This document shows positions 24,388 through 33,538 of a stretch of 64,000 bases of DNA, piece by piece. Both the position numbers and the translations under genes were made by a program. The DNA is from Nocardia asteroides. Lineage in GTDB: Bacteria > Actinomycetota > Actinomycetes > Mycobacteriales > Mycobacteriaceae. Position 1 is the stretch's first letter; the number at the start of each line of letters is the position of its first letter. The notes beneath the pieces were generated by a model. That model saw nothing but the letters and a program-made list of their open reading frames with translations. It did no database searches and was not told the DNA's origin. Location of the stretch: NCBI RefSeq assembly GCF_900637185.1, contig NZ_LR134352.1, forward strand, positions 5,632,001-5,696,000, read 5' to 3'.

Positions 24388-25587
24388 TCAGGGTAGCCGG
24401 ATCGGGTTCACGATGTCGGCGGCCAGGGTCAGCAGCATGAACGCACCACCGATCACCACCGCCACATACGTCACCGGGAGCAGCTTGAGGTAGTCCACCG
24501 GACCGGCAGGGGCCTTGCCACGCCACGACCGGATGGTGTCGCGGATCTTCTCGTAGAGGACCACCGCGATGTGCCCGCCGTCCAGCGGCAGCAGCGGCAG
24601 CAGGTTGAAGGCGCCGAGGAAGAAGTTCAGGCTGGCCAGGACCAGGATGAACATGCCCCACAGGCCGCGCTCGGCGGTCTCGCCGCCGATCCGGCTGGCG
24701 CCGTACACGCTGACCGGGGTCTCCGGGTCGCGCTCACCGCCGGTGACGGCCTCCCACAGCGCCGACACCTTCTGCGGCATCTTCGCCAGCGACTTCACCG
24801 TCTCGATGAAGAAATCGCCGGTGAAGGTGATGGTCGCGGGGATGGCGGCGATCGGGCCGTATTGCTTCGGCTCGGCGAACGGAGCTGGTGCGACACCGAT
24901 CGCACTCACTTCGCGGCTCGGCCCCTCCTTCGGCGACCGCATGACCCGTTCCGGGGTCACCGCGATCGTGAGCGTCCGGCCGCCCCGCTCGATCGTGTAG
25001 GTGAAGGTGCCGGTCTGCTTCTGGGTTTCGGACTGGAACTGCACCCAGGTGCTGACCTCGACACCGTTGACAGCCTTGACGATGTCACCAGGCTGCAGAC
25101 CGGCGCGCTGAGCCGGGCCGTCACCCGTACACGGTGCGAGCTTCTTGTCCGGCGTCTCCTGGGCGACACAGCCCATCGTGCCGAGCTGAGTGGCGGGCGG
25201 CTGCTCCAACTGCGGCAGGCCCCAGCCGATCGCCAGGATCACCAGCAGGACGAACCCGAGCAGGAAGTTCATCGCGATCCCGCCGAACATCACGACCAGG
25301 CGCTTCCAGGTGGACTGGCGATACATCGCCCGGTCCACCTCTTCGGGCTCGAGCTCGTCGAGCGCCGTCATGCCCGCGATGTCGCAGAAACCACCCAGCG
25401 GCAGCGCCTTGAGGCCGTACTCGGTCTCACCACGCCGGAACGAGAACACCTTGGGCCCGAAGCCGATGAAGTACCGGCGCACCTTCATCCCGGTAGCCTG
25501 CGCGGCCCACATGTGCCCGCACTCGTGCAGCGCGATCGAGATCGTGATACCGAGGGCGAACAGAGCGAACCCCAGCGCGAATACCAT
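24388..25587 (-). CDS. rip1: site-2 intramembrane zinc protease Rip1 (RseP family)
   Basis: A 399-residue M50 membrane protease that cleaves anti-sigma factors and other membrane proteins within the bilayer. The first helix carries the zinc motif HECGH (residues 21-25). A periplasmic PDZ domain is at ~125-220 (AGLQPGDIVKAVNGVEVSTW). The third zinc ligand motif is LLPLDGGHIAV near 340. Four hydrophobic segments are visible. The gene is conserved between dxr and ispG in mycobacteria (Rv2869c). ATG 25587 is the first start and fits the family N-terminus. A long inverted repeat lies between it and dxr. Confidence 0.95.
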   Translation of the reverse strand: MVFALGFALFALGITISIALHECGHMWAAQATGMKVRRYFIGFGPKVFSFRRGETEYGLKALPLGGFCDIAGMTALDELEPEEVDRAMYRQSTWKRLVVMFGGIAMNFLLGFVLLVILAIGWGLPQLEQPPATQLGTMGCVAQETPDKKLAPCTGDGPAQRAGLQPGDIVKAVNGVEVSTWVQFQSETQKQTGTFTYTIERGGRTLTIAVTPERVMRSPKEGPSREVSAIGVAPAPFAEPKQYGPIAAIPATITFTGDFFIETVKSLAKMPQKVSALWEAVTGGERDPETPVSVYGASRIGGETAERGLWGMFILVLASLNFFLGAFNLLPLLPLDGGHIAVVLYEKIRDTIRSWRGKAPAGPVDYLKLLPVTYVAVVIGGAFMLLTLAADIVNPIRLP

Positions 25588-25622
25588 CTGGCTCCTGTGT
25601 CTCTTGGCGGCTGGCGCCGCGG

Positions 25623-25710
25623 GTTTTCGGCCTCGTGACCTCGGCCCCGAGGGGCGAGACTGCGCCTGCGGCGTTCCGTCTCGCCCCTCGGGACCGAGGC
25701 GGCCGAAAAC
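25623..25710. repeat. long imperfect inverted repeat between rip1 and dxr
   Basis: Paired segments, from the outside in, are GTTTTCGGCC (25623-25632) with GGCCGAAAAC (25701-25710), CCTCGG (25639-25644) with CCGAGG (25694-25699), and CCCGAGGGGCGAGAC (25646-25660) with GTCTCGCCCCTCGGG (25678-25692). Together they give 31 base pairs. The 17-base loop itself contains CGCC-TGC-GGCG. The left arm has six extra bases. It fills most of the 156-base gap. It may be a transcript-processing or attenuation stem, or a MITE-like mobile repeat. Confidence 0.75.
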
Positions 25711-25743
25711 GCGGTAGTCGCGCCGGGAGGTCGGCGCCCCTGC

Positions 25744-26925
25744 TCAGGACGCGATGATATCCGCGGCGTACCGCCGTGCCCAGCGATCGGCCGCGAGGAC
25801 GTCGTCCAGGGTATCGGGTTCGGCCTGCCAGCGGTCGGCGGCCTCCACCGCCCGGGTGACGGTGCGCACGATCGCGGGGAAGCTGATCCGGCCGTCGAGG
25901 AAGGCCTGCACCGCGACCTCGTTGGCGGCGTTGTAGACGGCGGTGACGCTGCCGCCCGCCTCACCGGCCTGGCGGGCCAGCCGGACCGCGGGGAAGACCT
26001 CGTCGTCGACCGGCTCGAACGTCCAGGTCGAGGCGGTGCCGAAGTCGCAGGCGGCGGCCGCGCCGGGGACGCGGTCGGGCCAGCCCAGGGCCAGGGCGAT
26101 GGGCAGCTTCATGTCCGGCGGGCTGGCCTGGGCCAGGGTGGAGCCGTCGGTGAAGGTGACCATGGAATGCACGATCGACTGCGGGTGCACGGTGACGTCG
26201 ATGCGGTCGTAGGGCACACCGAACAGCAGGTGCGTCTCGATCAGCTCCAGGCCCTTGTTCACCAGCGAGGCCGAGTTGAGGGTGTTCATCGGACCCATCG
26301 ACCAGGTCGGGTGGGTCTTGGCCTCGGACGGGTTGACCGATTCGAGCATCTCGGCGGTCCAGCCGCGGAACGGGCCGCCGGAGGCGGTGAGCACCAGCCG
26401 CGACACCTCCTCGGCGCGGCCGCCGCGCAGGCACTGCGCGAGTGCGGAATGTTCGGAGTCGACCGGGACGATCTGGCCCGGCGCGGCGGCCCTGGTCACC
26501 AGCGAACCACCGGCGACCAGCGATTCCTTGTTGGCCAGTGCGAGCCGGGTCCCCGCCTCCAGGGTGGCCAGGGTCGGTCCGAGGCCCAGCGAGCCGACCA
26601 GGGCGTTGAGCACCACGTCGGCCTCGGTGCGGCGGACCAGTTCGGTGGCCGCGTCGGGACCGCCGAGTTCGAGGTCGAGTGCCTGCGCGGCGGCCGGGTC
26701 GGCGACGGCGGCATTGCGGGTCCCGGTGGCCGCCATCTGCTCGGCGAGCAGGGCGGTGTTGCCGCCGCGGGCGGCCAGGCCGACCACCTCGAAGCGGTCG
26801 GGGTTGGCGGCGATCACCTCTAGCGCCTGGGTACCGATCGAACCGGTACTGCCCAGGAGCAGCACCTTCACCCGGTCGGTGGTCGTTGACTGGCCGTGCG
26901 CGGCACGCGTTGCTGGGTGGGACAC
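25744..26925 (-). CDS. dxr: 1-deoxy-D-xylulose 5-phosphate reductoisomerase
   Basis: A 393-residue NADPH-dependent enzyme making 2-C-methyl-D-erythritol 4-phosphate, the first committed MEP-pathway step and the fosmidomycin target. The NADPH loop is [54 protein letters not shown] and HPQSIVHSM carry the metal and substrate residues, all intact. GTG 26925 is used; the upstream extension of the frame crosses the divergent promoter and is non-coding in composition. It is divergent from the DUF2631 gene. ispG lies two genes downstream. Confidence 0.96.
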   Translation of the reverse strand: MSHPATRAAHGQSTTTDRVKVLLLGSTGSIGTQALEVIAANPDRFEVVGLAARGGNTALLAEQMAATGTRNAAVADPAAAQALDLELGGPDAATELVRRTEADVVLNALVGSLGLGPTLATLEAGTRLALANKESLVAGGSLVTRAAAPGQIVPVDSEHSALAQCLRGGRAEEVSRLVLTASGGPFRGWTAEMLESVNPSEAKTHPTWSMGPMNTLNSASLVNKGLELIETHLLFGVPYDRIDVTVHPQSIVHSMVTFTDGSTLAQASPPDMKLPIALALGWPDRVPGAAAACDFGTASTWTFEPVDDEVFPAVRLARQAGEAGGSVTAVYNAANEVAVQAFLDGRISFPAIVRTVTRAVEAADRWQAEPDTLDDVLAADRWARRYAADIIAS

Positions 26926-27020
26926 GGGCCCATTGTGGCAGGGCTGCTGGCTACGACGGACGGTCGTATGCCACGATATGCTGACTCGCCCAACCAGAAC
27001 TCGAGCCCTAAGGAGCGATC

Positions 27021-27290
27021 GTGGCCGCCACGGACCTCGAATCAGCCAGCACCGAGCGCGCCGTCGCCACCAGCGTCGACCCCGCCGAGGTGCCCTCGGC
27101 CGCATGGGGCTGGAGCGGTGAGTCGCGCAAGACCTTCCGGATCGCGGCGTGGGTCGTGATCGTGGCGCTGCTCGGCATGACCATCGGCAACCACCAGGGC
27201 CACGTCGAGGACATCTTCCTGATCGGTCTGGCCGGCATCATGGCGACGATCCTGATCGTCGACTCGCTCACCCGGCGCATCCCGAAGTAA
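27021..27290 (+). CDS. DUF2631 small membrane protein
   Basis: An 89-residue protein with two membrane helices, at ~42-57 ([16 protein letters not shown]) and ~66-81 ([16 protein letters not shown]), linked by [10 protein letters not shown]. It is a DUF2631-type protein found beside dxr in mycolata; no function is known. GTG 27021 has AAGGAG six bases upstream, an excellent site. It is divergent from dxr, and its stop is 64 bases from the convergent LysR gene. Confidence 0.88.
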   Translation: MAATDLESASTERAVATSVDPAEVPSAAWGWSGESRKTFRIAAWVVIVALLGMTIGNHQGHVEDIFLIGLAGIMATILIVDSLTRRIPK

Positions 27291-27354
27291 CCAGCTTCGG
27301 CATTCTTCGAAACGCCTGCGGCCGCATTCCTTGCGCCGCAGGCGTTTTCGTGTG

Positions 27355-28311
27355 TCAGCGGCCGCGTCGCGCGCCCGGCTTGCGGCTCTTGCCCTGGCGC
27401 GCCTGCTGTTTCGGCGCGGCCTTCTTCGCGGGGGCCTTGCGCGCCGGTTTCGCCGGGGCCTGCCGGGCCGGTTCGACCGCGCCGCGCGAGCTGTTGGCCG
27501 AGCGGCCACGCACGATCCCGACGAATTCCTCGAGCAGCGGGCTGTCCGAACCGGCCGGCCAGGCGAGGGCGATCTCGGTGAACGCGGTGTCGCTGATCGG
27601 GCGGTACACCAGGTCGCGACGGTGGTGCAGCCGGGCGATGGACTGTGGCAGCACCGTGGCGCCGCCGACGGCCGCGACCAGGGCGAGGGTGTCGGCGGCC
27701 GCGTCGAGGTCGCTGCCGTCCTGGATTCGTTCCTCGCTCAGGTCGGCCGGACTGATCGTGTCCAGCAGTGAGAGCGCGTCGTCCTTCTGCACGACGGCGA
27801 CCGGCGTCTCCTGCCAGAGCGGGATGGCGTTGGTGGCACTCCGGTCGATCGGCAGCCGCACGAAGCACAGGTCGACCCGGCCCTCGCGCAGCGCGCTCTC
27901 CTGCTCGCCCTGCGCGATCCCGACGACCTCGAGTGGGTGATCGGGCAGCCGGTCGCCCCAGATCCGCGCCCACTTCGACACGGTCACCCCGGGCACGAAC
28001 CCGACCCGCAGACTCGCGGGCTCGGCCGGTTTCTGTTCCCGCTCAGCCTGTTCGGCGGCGCTGATCAGCATCCTGGCGTGGTGCAGCAGTGCGGTGCCGT
28101 CGTCGGTGAGCTGGGTCGGTGAGGCGCCGGGGACGAACACCCGGGTGCCCAGTTCCTGCTCGAGTTCGATGACGGTGGCGCTCAGGCTCTGCCGGGAGAT
28201 CCGCAGTCCCTTCGCGGCGCGCGCGAAATGCAGTTCCTCGGCGACGGCGACGAAGCGGCGCAGCCGGGCGAGGTCGATGGTGTCGGCGGCGGTGACATCG
28301 AAGTCGCTCAT
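27355..28311 (-). CDS. LysR-family regulator with a basic, histone-like C-terminal tail
   Basis: A 318-residue regulator. Residues ~14-72 are the LysR winged helix (LRRFVAVAEELHFARAAKGL, then RISRQSLSATVIELEQELG). Residues ~100-268 are the periplasmic-binding-like effector domain. Residues 269-318 form an unusual tail rich in Lys, Arg, Ala and Pro (APAKPARKAPAKKAAPK), like the tails of mycobacterial HupB or histone H1. This would give non-specific DNA affinity or long-range DNA bridging. Its targets are unknown; the nearest genes are the kinase array downstream of its promoter side and DUF2631. Confidence 0.88.
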   Translation of the reverse strand: MSDFDVTAADTIDLARLRRFVAVAEELHFARAAKGLRISRQSLSATVIELEQELGTRVFVPGASPTQLTDDGTALLHHARMLISAAEQAEREQKPAEPASLRVGFVPGVTVSKWARIWGDRLPDHPLEVVGIAQGEQESALREGRVDLCFVRLPIDRSATNAIPLWQETPVAVVQKDDALSLLDTISPADLSEERIQDGSDLDAAADTLALVAAVGGATVLPQSIARLHHRRDLVYRPISDTAFTEIALAWPAGSDSPLLEEFVGIVRGRSANSSRGAVEPARQAPAKPARKAPAKKAAPKQQARQGKSRKPGARRGR

Positions 28312-28353
28312 TCTGACCAGAATATGGCACCGGCCGGGTCGCCCCGACCACCG

Positions 28354-29487
28354 CTACAGGTTGCTCACCATCCACAGCACGGCGATGACAGTGCCGAGTA
28401 CGGCGATCAGGATCAGGAAGGTGCCCAGCACCGAGCCCCACCCCGCCCGCGACGGCGCGGGCTGCGGCATCGGCCGCGACGCGGGCATCTGCCAGGGATT
28501 CGGCGCGACCGGCCGCGGCGGCACCGGCTGGTAGGGGGCCGCGCCGGTCCCGGGATACGGCACTCCGCGCCCGTTCACCGGGTTCATCGGCGCCATCCCC
28601 ACGAAGGGCTGCGGATGCGCGCCGGAGGTCGGCCGGGCCATCGGCCGGGCGCCGGTGGTGCCGGTCCGCAGCGCCCGCTGGACGGCGTCGACGAACTCCT
28701 CACACGAGGTGAACCGCTCGGCGGGCCGTTTGGCGAGGGCCCGGCTCATGACTGGGTCGAGCGCGGCGGGCAACCCGACCCGGCGGGGGCTCATCGGCGG
28801 CGGTGGCGCCTGCAGATGCCCGGTGATGACCGCGGCCGGGCTGGGCGCTTCATACGGCGCGGTGCCGGTGAGCAGCGAGAACAGGGTGCAGGCCAGCGAG
28901 TACTGGTCGGCCCGGTGGTCCAGGCCCGCGCCGGTGAGCTGTTCGGGCGCGGCGTAGGCGAGGGTGGCGGTGAACGAGCCGGTTTCGGTGAGGTGACCGG
29001 AGTCGTCGCGCAGCCGGGCGATGCCGAAGTCGGTGAGGTACACCCGTTCCTGGCTGTTGGAGCGGGCGAGCAGGATGTTGGCCGGCTTCACGTCGCGGTG
29101 CAGCACGCCGGCGCGGTGCGCGTAGTCGAGCGCGGCGGCGGTCTCGCCGATGATCTGCACGGCGCGGTCCGGCGGCAGCGTGCGCGGGTCCAGGGTGGAG
29201 GCGTCGACACCGTCGATGTACTGCATGCTGATCCACAGCTGGTCGTCCTCGACGCCGCGGTCGAAGACGGTCACGATGTTCGGGTGGTCGAGCTGGGCGA
29301 CCAGGTCGGCTTCGCGCTCGAACCGGGCCCGGATCTCGGCGTCGGCGTAGAGCTCCTGGTTGAGCAGTTTCAATGCGGTCCACCGCGGCAGACGCGGATG
29401 CCTGGCCAGGTACACCGATCCCATTCCGCCGCGGCCCAGCTGCCGGTCGATCGTGTAACCGGCGAATACCGTCCCGTCAGAAACCAC
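28354..29487 (-). CDS. transmembrane Ser/Thr protein kinase 1
   Basis: A 377-residue PknB-type (Hanks) kinase. The glycine loop GRGGMGSVYLA is at ~17-27, Lys in ALKLLN, catalytic HRDVKPANILL and DFGIARL; the activation loop holds ETGSFTATLAYAAPEQ. A Pro-rich juxtamembrane linker (~270-345) leads to one C-terminal helix, VLGTFLILIAVLGTVIAVLW, with only four residues outside. It thus lacks the sensor domain of kinases 2 and 3. GTG 29487 is used; GGGGG lies upstream and the start aligns with kinase 3. It is last of three kinase genes on the same strand. Confidence 0.9.
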   Translation of the reverse strand: MVSDGTVFAGYTIDRQLGRGGMGSVYLARHPRLPRWTALKLLNQELYADAEIRARFEREADLVAQLDHPNIVTVFDRGVEDDQLWISMQYIDGVDASTLDPRTLPPDRAVQIIGETAAALDYAHRAGVLHRDVKPANILLARSNSQERVYLTDFGIARLRDDSGHLTETGSFTATLAYAAPEQLTGAGLDHRADQYSLACTLFSLLTGTAPYEAPSPAAVITGHLQAPPPPMSPRRVGLPAALDPVMSRALAKRPAERFTSCEEFVDAVQRALRTGTTGARPMARPTSGAHPQPFVGMAPMNPVNGRGVPYPGTGAAPYQPVPPRPVAPNPWQMPASRPMPQPAPSRAGWGSVLGTFLILIAVLGTVIAVLWMVSNL

Positions 29488-29563
29488 TCTGACCCCCGAA
29501 TCTCGCTCGTCGTCCGACGCGCTGGACCCTACCAAAGCGCCGGTGGCCCCGGGGCGAGCGTGC

Positions 29564-31177
29564 TCAGCCCAGCGGGAAGCCGGCGACGTCGGAGATCAGG
29601 GTCGGCATGGCCTGGTCGAGGGTGCTGCCGGTCAGCGGGGTGTCGCCGGAGCCGCGATAGAACACCAGCACCCAGCGGCTGCGGTCCGGATCGGAGTACC
29701 GCGACAGCACGACGGAGCCCACGTACTTACCGCCGCTCTGCCGTTCTCTGCGGTCGTCGGTGCGGGTGCCCACCGTGGCCTGCCCGTGGTCGACGGTCTG
29801 CTGCCGGAACCGGGCGACGACGTCGTCGGCCGCCTGAGAAGTGGGATAGGTGAAGAACGCGTAGTGCGTATCGGCGACGAACTGGTCGGCGCAGTTCCAT
29901 TTCGCCTCGTAGCCGTCGAAGGTCTTCATCCAGTCCTCGCCGTACTTGGACGGTTCGAGGCGGCCGGAGCACAGCCGGTCCCCGATGACACGGCCGCTGC
30001 TGTACCCGGTGGGCAGCATCTGCGGGAACGCGGCGTGCAGGGCGTCCATGTCCTTGTGCCCGCGCGAGCGTTGCAGCATGTCGGCGATGAAGGTGTCCTC
30101 GTCCTGCCACACGAAATACGTGGTTCCGAGCACAATGGCCAGCACCACCGCCAGCACCGCCCAACCCCCGCCGCGCCGTGCGGGCGGGGCGACGGGACCC
30201 GGATACCGTTGCGGCGGCGGACCGTACGACGGCTGCCCGGAGGCCGGAAACGGTCGCGGCGCCGCGTACTGCGGCGCCAGGTGGGCCTGACCGTACGGGC
30301 GCGGCTGCGGGACCTGCGGCATCGACGGCGCGCTGGTGCCGGCGAACACCGTGGGCTGGGCGCCGGTTCCGCTCAGCGCCCGCCGCGCGGCGGCGGCGAA
30401 CTCGCCGCAGGTGTCGAAGCGGTCAGCGGGCCGTTTGGCGAGCGCGCGGGACAGCACGGCGTCGAGCGCCGCGGGCAGATCCGGCCGATGCGTCCGCAGC
30501 GACGGCGGCGGCGACTGCAGATGCCCCTGGATGACCAGCACGGGGTTCGTCGCTTCGAACGGTGCGACCCCGGTCAGCAGCGAGTACAGCGTGCAGGCCA
30601 GCGAGTACTGATCGGAGCGATGATCCAGATGCGCGCCGGTCAGCTGCTCCGGCGAGGCATAGGCCAGCGTCGCGGTGAAGGTGCCAGTCTGAGTGAGGTG
30701 GTGCACGTCGTCGCGGGGACGGGCGATACCGAAATCGGTGAGCAGTACCCGATCCGCACCGGCGAGCAGGATGTTGGCGGGCTTCACGTCACGATGCAGC
30801 ACCCCGTTGCGATGCGCGTGATCCAGCGCCGCCGCAGTACCCTCCACGATGTGCAGCGCCCGTTCGGCCTGCACCGGGTGCGCCAGCGTCGCCGCGTCGA
30901 CCCCGTCGACGAACTGCATGCTGATCCACAGCCGCCCGTCCTCCACGCCCCGGTCGTAGACGGTGACGATATTCGGGTGTTCCAGCCGCGCCGCCAGATC
31001 GGCTTCGCGCTCGAACCTGGCGCGAATCTCGGTGTCGGCGAACAACTCCGGATTGAGCACCTTGAGCGCGATCTGCCGGGGCAGGCGCGGATGCCGCGCC
31101 AGATACACCGAGCCCATCCCGCCGCGTCCGAGCAGGCGTTCGATCGCGTAGCCGGCGAACACCGCGCCGTCGGTCAT
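29564..31177 (-). CDS. transmembrane Ser/Thr protein kinase 2 with extracellular sensor
   Basis: A 537-residue receptor kinase. Kinase domain ~8-265 has GRGGMGSVYLA, ALKVLN, HRDVKPANILL, DFGIARP and YASPEQ. A Pro/Gln/Tyr-rich linker follows. A single helix AVLAVVLAIVLGTTYFVW is at ~350. The ~180-residue outside domain has a conserved Cys pair (DRLCSGRL; KWNCADQF) and ends GFPLG. The domain resembles the PknH-type sensor and is clearly homologous to that of kinase 3. ATG 31177 is chosen by alignment to kinases 1 and 3; GTG 31207 adds ten residues. Confidence 0.92.
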   Translation of the reverse strand: MTDGAVFAGYAIERLLGRGGMGSVYLARHPRLPRQIALKVLNPELFADTEIRARFEREADLAARLEHPNIVTVYDRGVEDGRLWISMQFVDGVDAATLAHPVQAERALHIVEGTAAALDHAHRNGVLHRDVKPANILLAGADRVLLTDFGIARPRDDVHHLTQTGTFTATLAYASPEQLTGAHLDHRSDQYSLACTLYSLLTGVAPFEATNPVLVIQGHLQSPPPSLRTHRPDLPAALDAVLSRALAKRPADRFDTCGEFAAAARRALSGTGAQPTVFAGTSAPSMPQVPQPRPYGQAHLAPQYAAPRPFPASGQPSYGPPPQRYPGPVAPPARRGGGWAVLAVVLAIVLGTTYFVWQDEDTFIADMLQRSRGHKDMDALHAAFPQMLPTGYSSGRVIGDRLCSGRLEPSKYGEDWMKTFDGYEAKWNCADQFVADTHYAFFTYPTSQAADDVVARFRQQTVDHGQATVGTRTDDRRERQSGGKYVGSVVLSRYSDPDRSRWVLVFYRGSGDTPLTGSTLDQAMPTLISDVAGFPLG

Positions 31178-31247
31178 CACTCGCTGGTCCCCCGCACTCT
31201 CACTCACCGCCAGACCGGGCGGACCCTACCAAACGCCGCAGACCGAT

Positions 31248-32837
31248 TCAGTCCAGCGGGAAACCGACGAAGTCCTTCAGCAGGGCTCGCACGTCCACGG
31301 CCGAGGTCGATTGCGAGCGGTGGGTCACCAGCACCCATCGTTCCCAACCGGGATGAGCGAAGGTGGAGACCACGGCCGTCAGCACGTACCGATCGCCGCT
31401 GTAGAGGGCGCGGTGGTCATCGGTGCGTGTCCCCTCGGCGCCGCTGCCCACGTCTTTCGTCGCGTCCTCGAATCGGGTGACGGCCGCCGCCGCCGACTCC
31501 GCGGTGGGAAACGCGTAGAACGCGAACTGGGTCCCGAAGGGGTCGGCGGACTCGCAGGACCACTTGGCGTTCGCGGCGCGGAACGTCGCCTCCCACTGAC
31601 TTTCGTTGCGGATCGTCGTGTTCACATACGCCGAGCAGGTCCGCCCACCGTGCCCCGTGCCGGTGATATAGGGGTTGCCGAAGGTGAGCCCGCTGGGCTC
31701 CCCCGGCGGCAGCAGCTGCGGGAAGGCCGCCGACAACGCGGCGATATCCCGGTGCGCCGGTGAGCGGTTCAGGATCTTCGACACGAAACTGTTCTCGTCC
31801 TGCCAACCCCAGAAGCCCACCCCCACCAGAACAGCCAGGACCACAACCAGGATCGCCGGTGCGATCACCCGCGAGGTACGTCGTGTGCGGACCGGAACGG
31901 CAGGGCGTGCCGCTTCCGGCGTCGGCGCCGGTCGCCGTGGCGGAGGCGCGGGCTGGGCGAGCCGCGGCATCGGCTGCGGCCCTGTTCCCGCGCGCACCAC
32001 GGGCCGTGGGCCGGTTCCGGTCACCGCCCGTCGCGCGGCCGCCGCGAACTCCGCGCACGAGTCGAACCGATCGGCAGGCCGCTTGGCGAGTGCCCGCGCG
32101 AGCACCCCGTCCAGCGCGCCCGCCAGCTCGGGCCGGTGCGTCCGCAGCGACGGCGGCGGCGACTGCAGGTGCCCCTGGATGACCAGCACGGGATTCGTCG
32201 CCTCGAACGGCGCGACCCCGGTCAGCAGCGAATACAAGGTGCAGGCCAGCGAGTACTGGTCCGCGCGATGATCCAGCGAAGCGCCGGTGAGCTGCTCGGG
32301 CGAGGCGTAGGCCAGCGTCGCGGTGAAGGTGCCGGTCTGCGTGAGGTGGTGCACATCGTCGCGGGGGCGGGCGATCCCGAAATCGGTGAGCAGCACCCGC
32401 TCCGTGCCGTCGGTGTCCGCCAGCAGGATGTTCGCGGGTTTCACGTCGCGATGCAGCACGCCGTTGCGGTGGGCGTGATCCAGTGCCGCCGCGGTCGCCT
32501 CGACGATGCGCAATGCCCGGTCGACGGGGACCGGGCGCGCGATGGTCGCCGCGTCGACGCCGTCGACGAACTGCATGCTGATCCACAGCCGCCCGCCGTC
32601 GACGCCTCGGTCGTAGACCGTGACGATATTGCTGTGTTCCAGCCGGGCGGCCAGATCGGCTTCCCGCTCGAACCGCGCCCGGATCTCGTTGTCCGCGAAC
32701 AAGTCCGGATTGAGCAGCTTGAGCGCGATCTGCCGGGGCAGCCGCGGATGCCGGGCCAGGTACACCGACCCCATCCCGCCCTGGCCCAGCCGGCGTTCGA
32801 TCGCGTAGCCGGCGAAGACGTCGCCCGTCGCAAGCAT
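31248..32837 (-). CDS. transmembrane Ser/Thr protein kinase 3 with extracellular sensor
   Basis: A 529-residue receptor kinase, paralogue of kinase 2. Kinase domain ~7-265 has GQGGMGSVYLA, ALKLLN, HRDVKPANILL and DFGIARP. A Pro/Arg-rich linker precedes the helix PAILVVVLAVLVGVGFWGW. The outside domain carries GGRTCSAYV and KWSCESADPF, matching the Cys pair of kinase 2, and ends GFPLD. Long stretches such as DDVHHLTQTGTFTATLAYAS are identical in both, so the duplication is recent. ATG 32837 has GGGGGAA upstream. It is the first gene of the array; the stop is 70 bases from kinase 2. Confidence 0.92.
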   Translation of the reverse strand: MLATGDVFAGYAIERRLGQGGMGSVYLARHPRLPRQIALKLLNPDLFADNEIRARFEREADLAARLEHSNIVTVYDRGVDGGRLWISMQFVDGVDAATIARPVPVDRALRIVEATAAALDHAHRNGVLHRDVKPANILLADTDGTERVLLTDFGIARPRDDVHHLTQTGTFTATLAYASPEQLTGASLDHRADQYSLACTLYSLLTGVAPFEATNPVLVIQGHLQSPPPSLRTHRPELAGALDGVLARALAKRPADRFDSCAEFAAAARRAVTGTGPRPVVRAGTGPQPMPRLAQPAPPPRRPAPTPEAARPAVPVRTRRTSRVIAPAILVVVLAVLVGVGFWGWQDENSFVSKILNRSPAHRDIAALSAAFPQLLPPGEPSGLTFGNPYITGTGHGGRTCSAYVNTTIRNESQWEATFRAANAKWSCESADPFGTQFAFYAFPTAESAAAAVTRFEDATKDVGSGAEGTRTDDHRALYSGDRYVLTAVVSTFAHPGWERWVLVTHRSQSTSAVDVRALLKDFVGFPLD

Positions 32838-32940
32838 GCTTCCCCCGTTGTCCCGCCGAATCGGTGCCGGCCGGTCCCACCGGGCCGACCGCCACCAACT
32901 TAACGCCTGACCGGGCCGGACGAGACATCGCGGGCCGTGC

Positions 32941-33363
32941 TCACTCCTCGATCCGCACCCCCATCGAGCGCGCGGTCCCGGCGACGATCCGCATCGCCGC
33001 CTCCACGTCGGTGGTGTTCAGATCCGGCAGTTTACGGATCGCGATGCGGCGCAGCTGTTCCCGCGACAGCGCGCCGACCCGTTTGTGTCCGGGTTGCGGC
33101 GAACCCGGCTTGCCGAGCGCCGCGCGGATGAGTGACGCCGTCGGTGGCGTCTTGAGCCGCATGGTCCAGCGTTTGCGGGCATCGACGGTGATGACCGCGG
33201 GGATGATCTCCCCGCGCCGGTCCGCCGTCGCCGCGTCGTACCGGCGTTTGACCTCGAACGGCGGGACACCGGTGGGACCCAGCATCTTGCCGAGGATCAT
33301 CAGCGAGGCATTGCCCGCTTCGAGTTCGAGAGTGACTGTGACAGAGGCTTTTTCGCGCGCCAT
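32941..33363 (-). CDS. divergent ribosomal protein L11 paralogue
   Basis: A 140-residue L11-like protein. The C-terminal rRNA-binding half is clear: IIPAVITV, LKTPPTASLI, LSREQLRRIAIRKLPDLN, VEAAMRIVAGTARSMG. The N-terminal half is diverged: AGNASLMILGKMLG (16-29) replaces the usual AGxAxPxPPVGPALG, so the prolines that contact thiopeptide antibiotics are gone. The canonical rplK is expected beside rplA elsewhere, so this is a second copy. It might give thiopeptide-tolerant ribosomes, or be a specialised or non-ribosomal form. ATG 33363 fits the family start; the ribosome site is weak. It is divergent from the transglutaminase gene. Confidence 0.85.
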   Translation of the reverse strand: MAREKASVTVTLELEAGNASLMILGKMLGPTGVPPFEVKRRYDAATADRRGEIIPAVITVDARKRWTMRLKTPPTASLIRAALGKPGSPQPGHKRVGALSREQLRRIAIRKLPDLNTTDVEAAMRIVAGTARSMGVRIEE

Positions 33364-33538
33364 AGTCAACGATCTCGGACCCGGGCCTCGATCCGGTCCC
33401 GCGCCGGTAACGCCTGGGCCGCAACATGTCCGGTCCGACCGGTCGCTTCGCCCGCCGTGGTCCGCCCGGCGCGCCGACCCGACCGGCCGATGCGCTGTTC
33501 GACTCGCCCCGCGCGCCGGCACCTGTCAGGCTGGAGGC

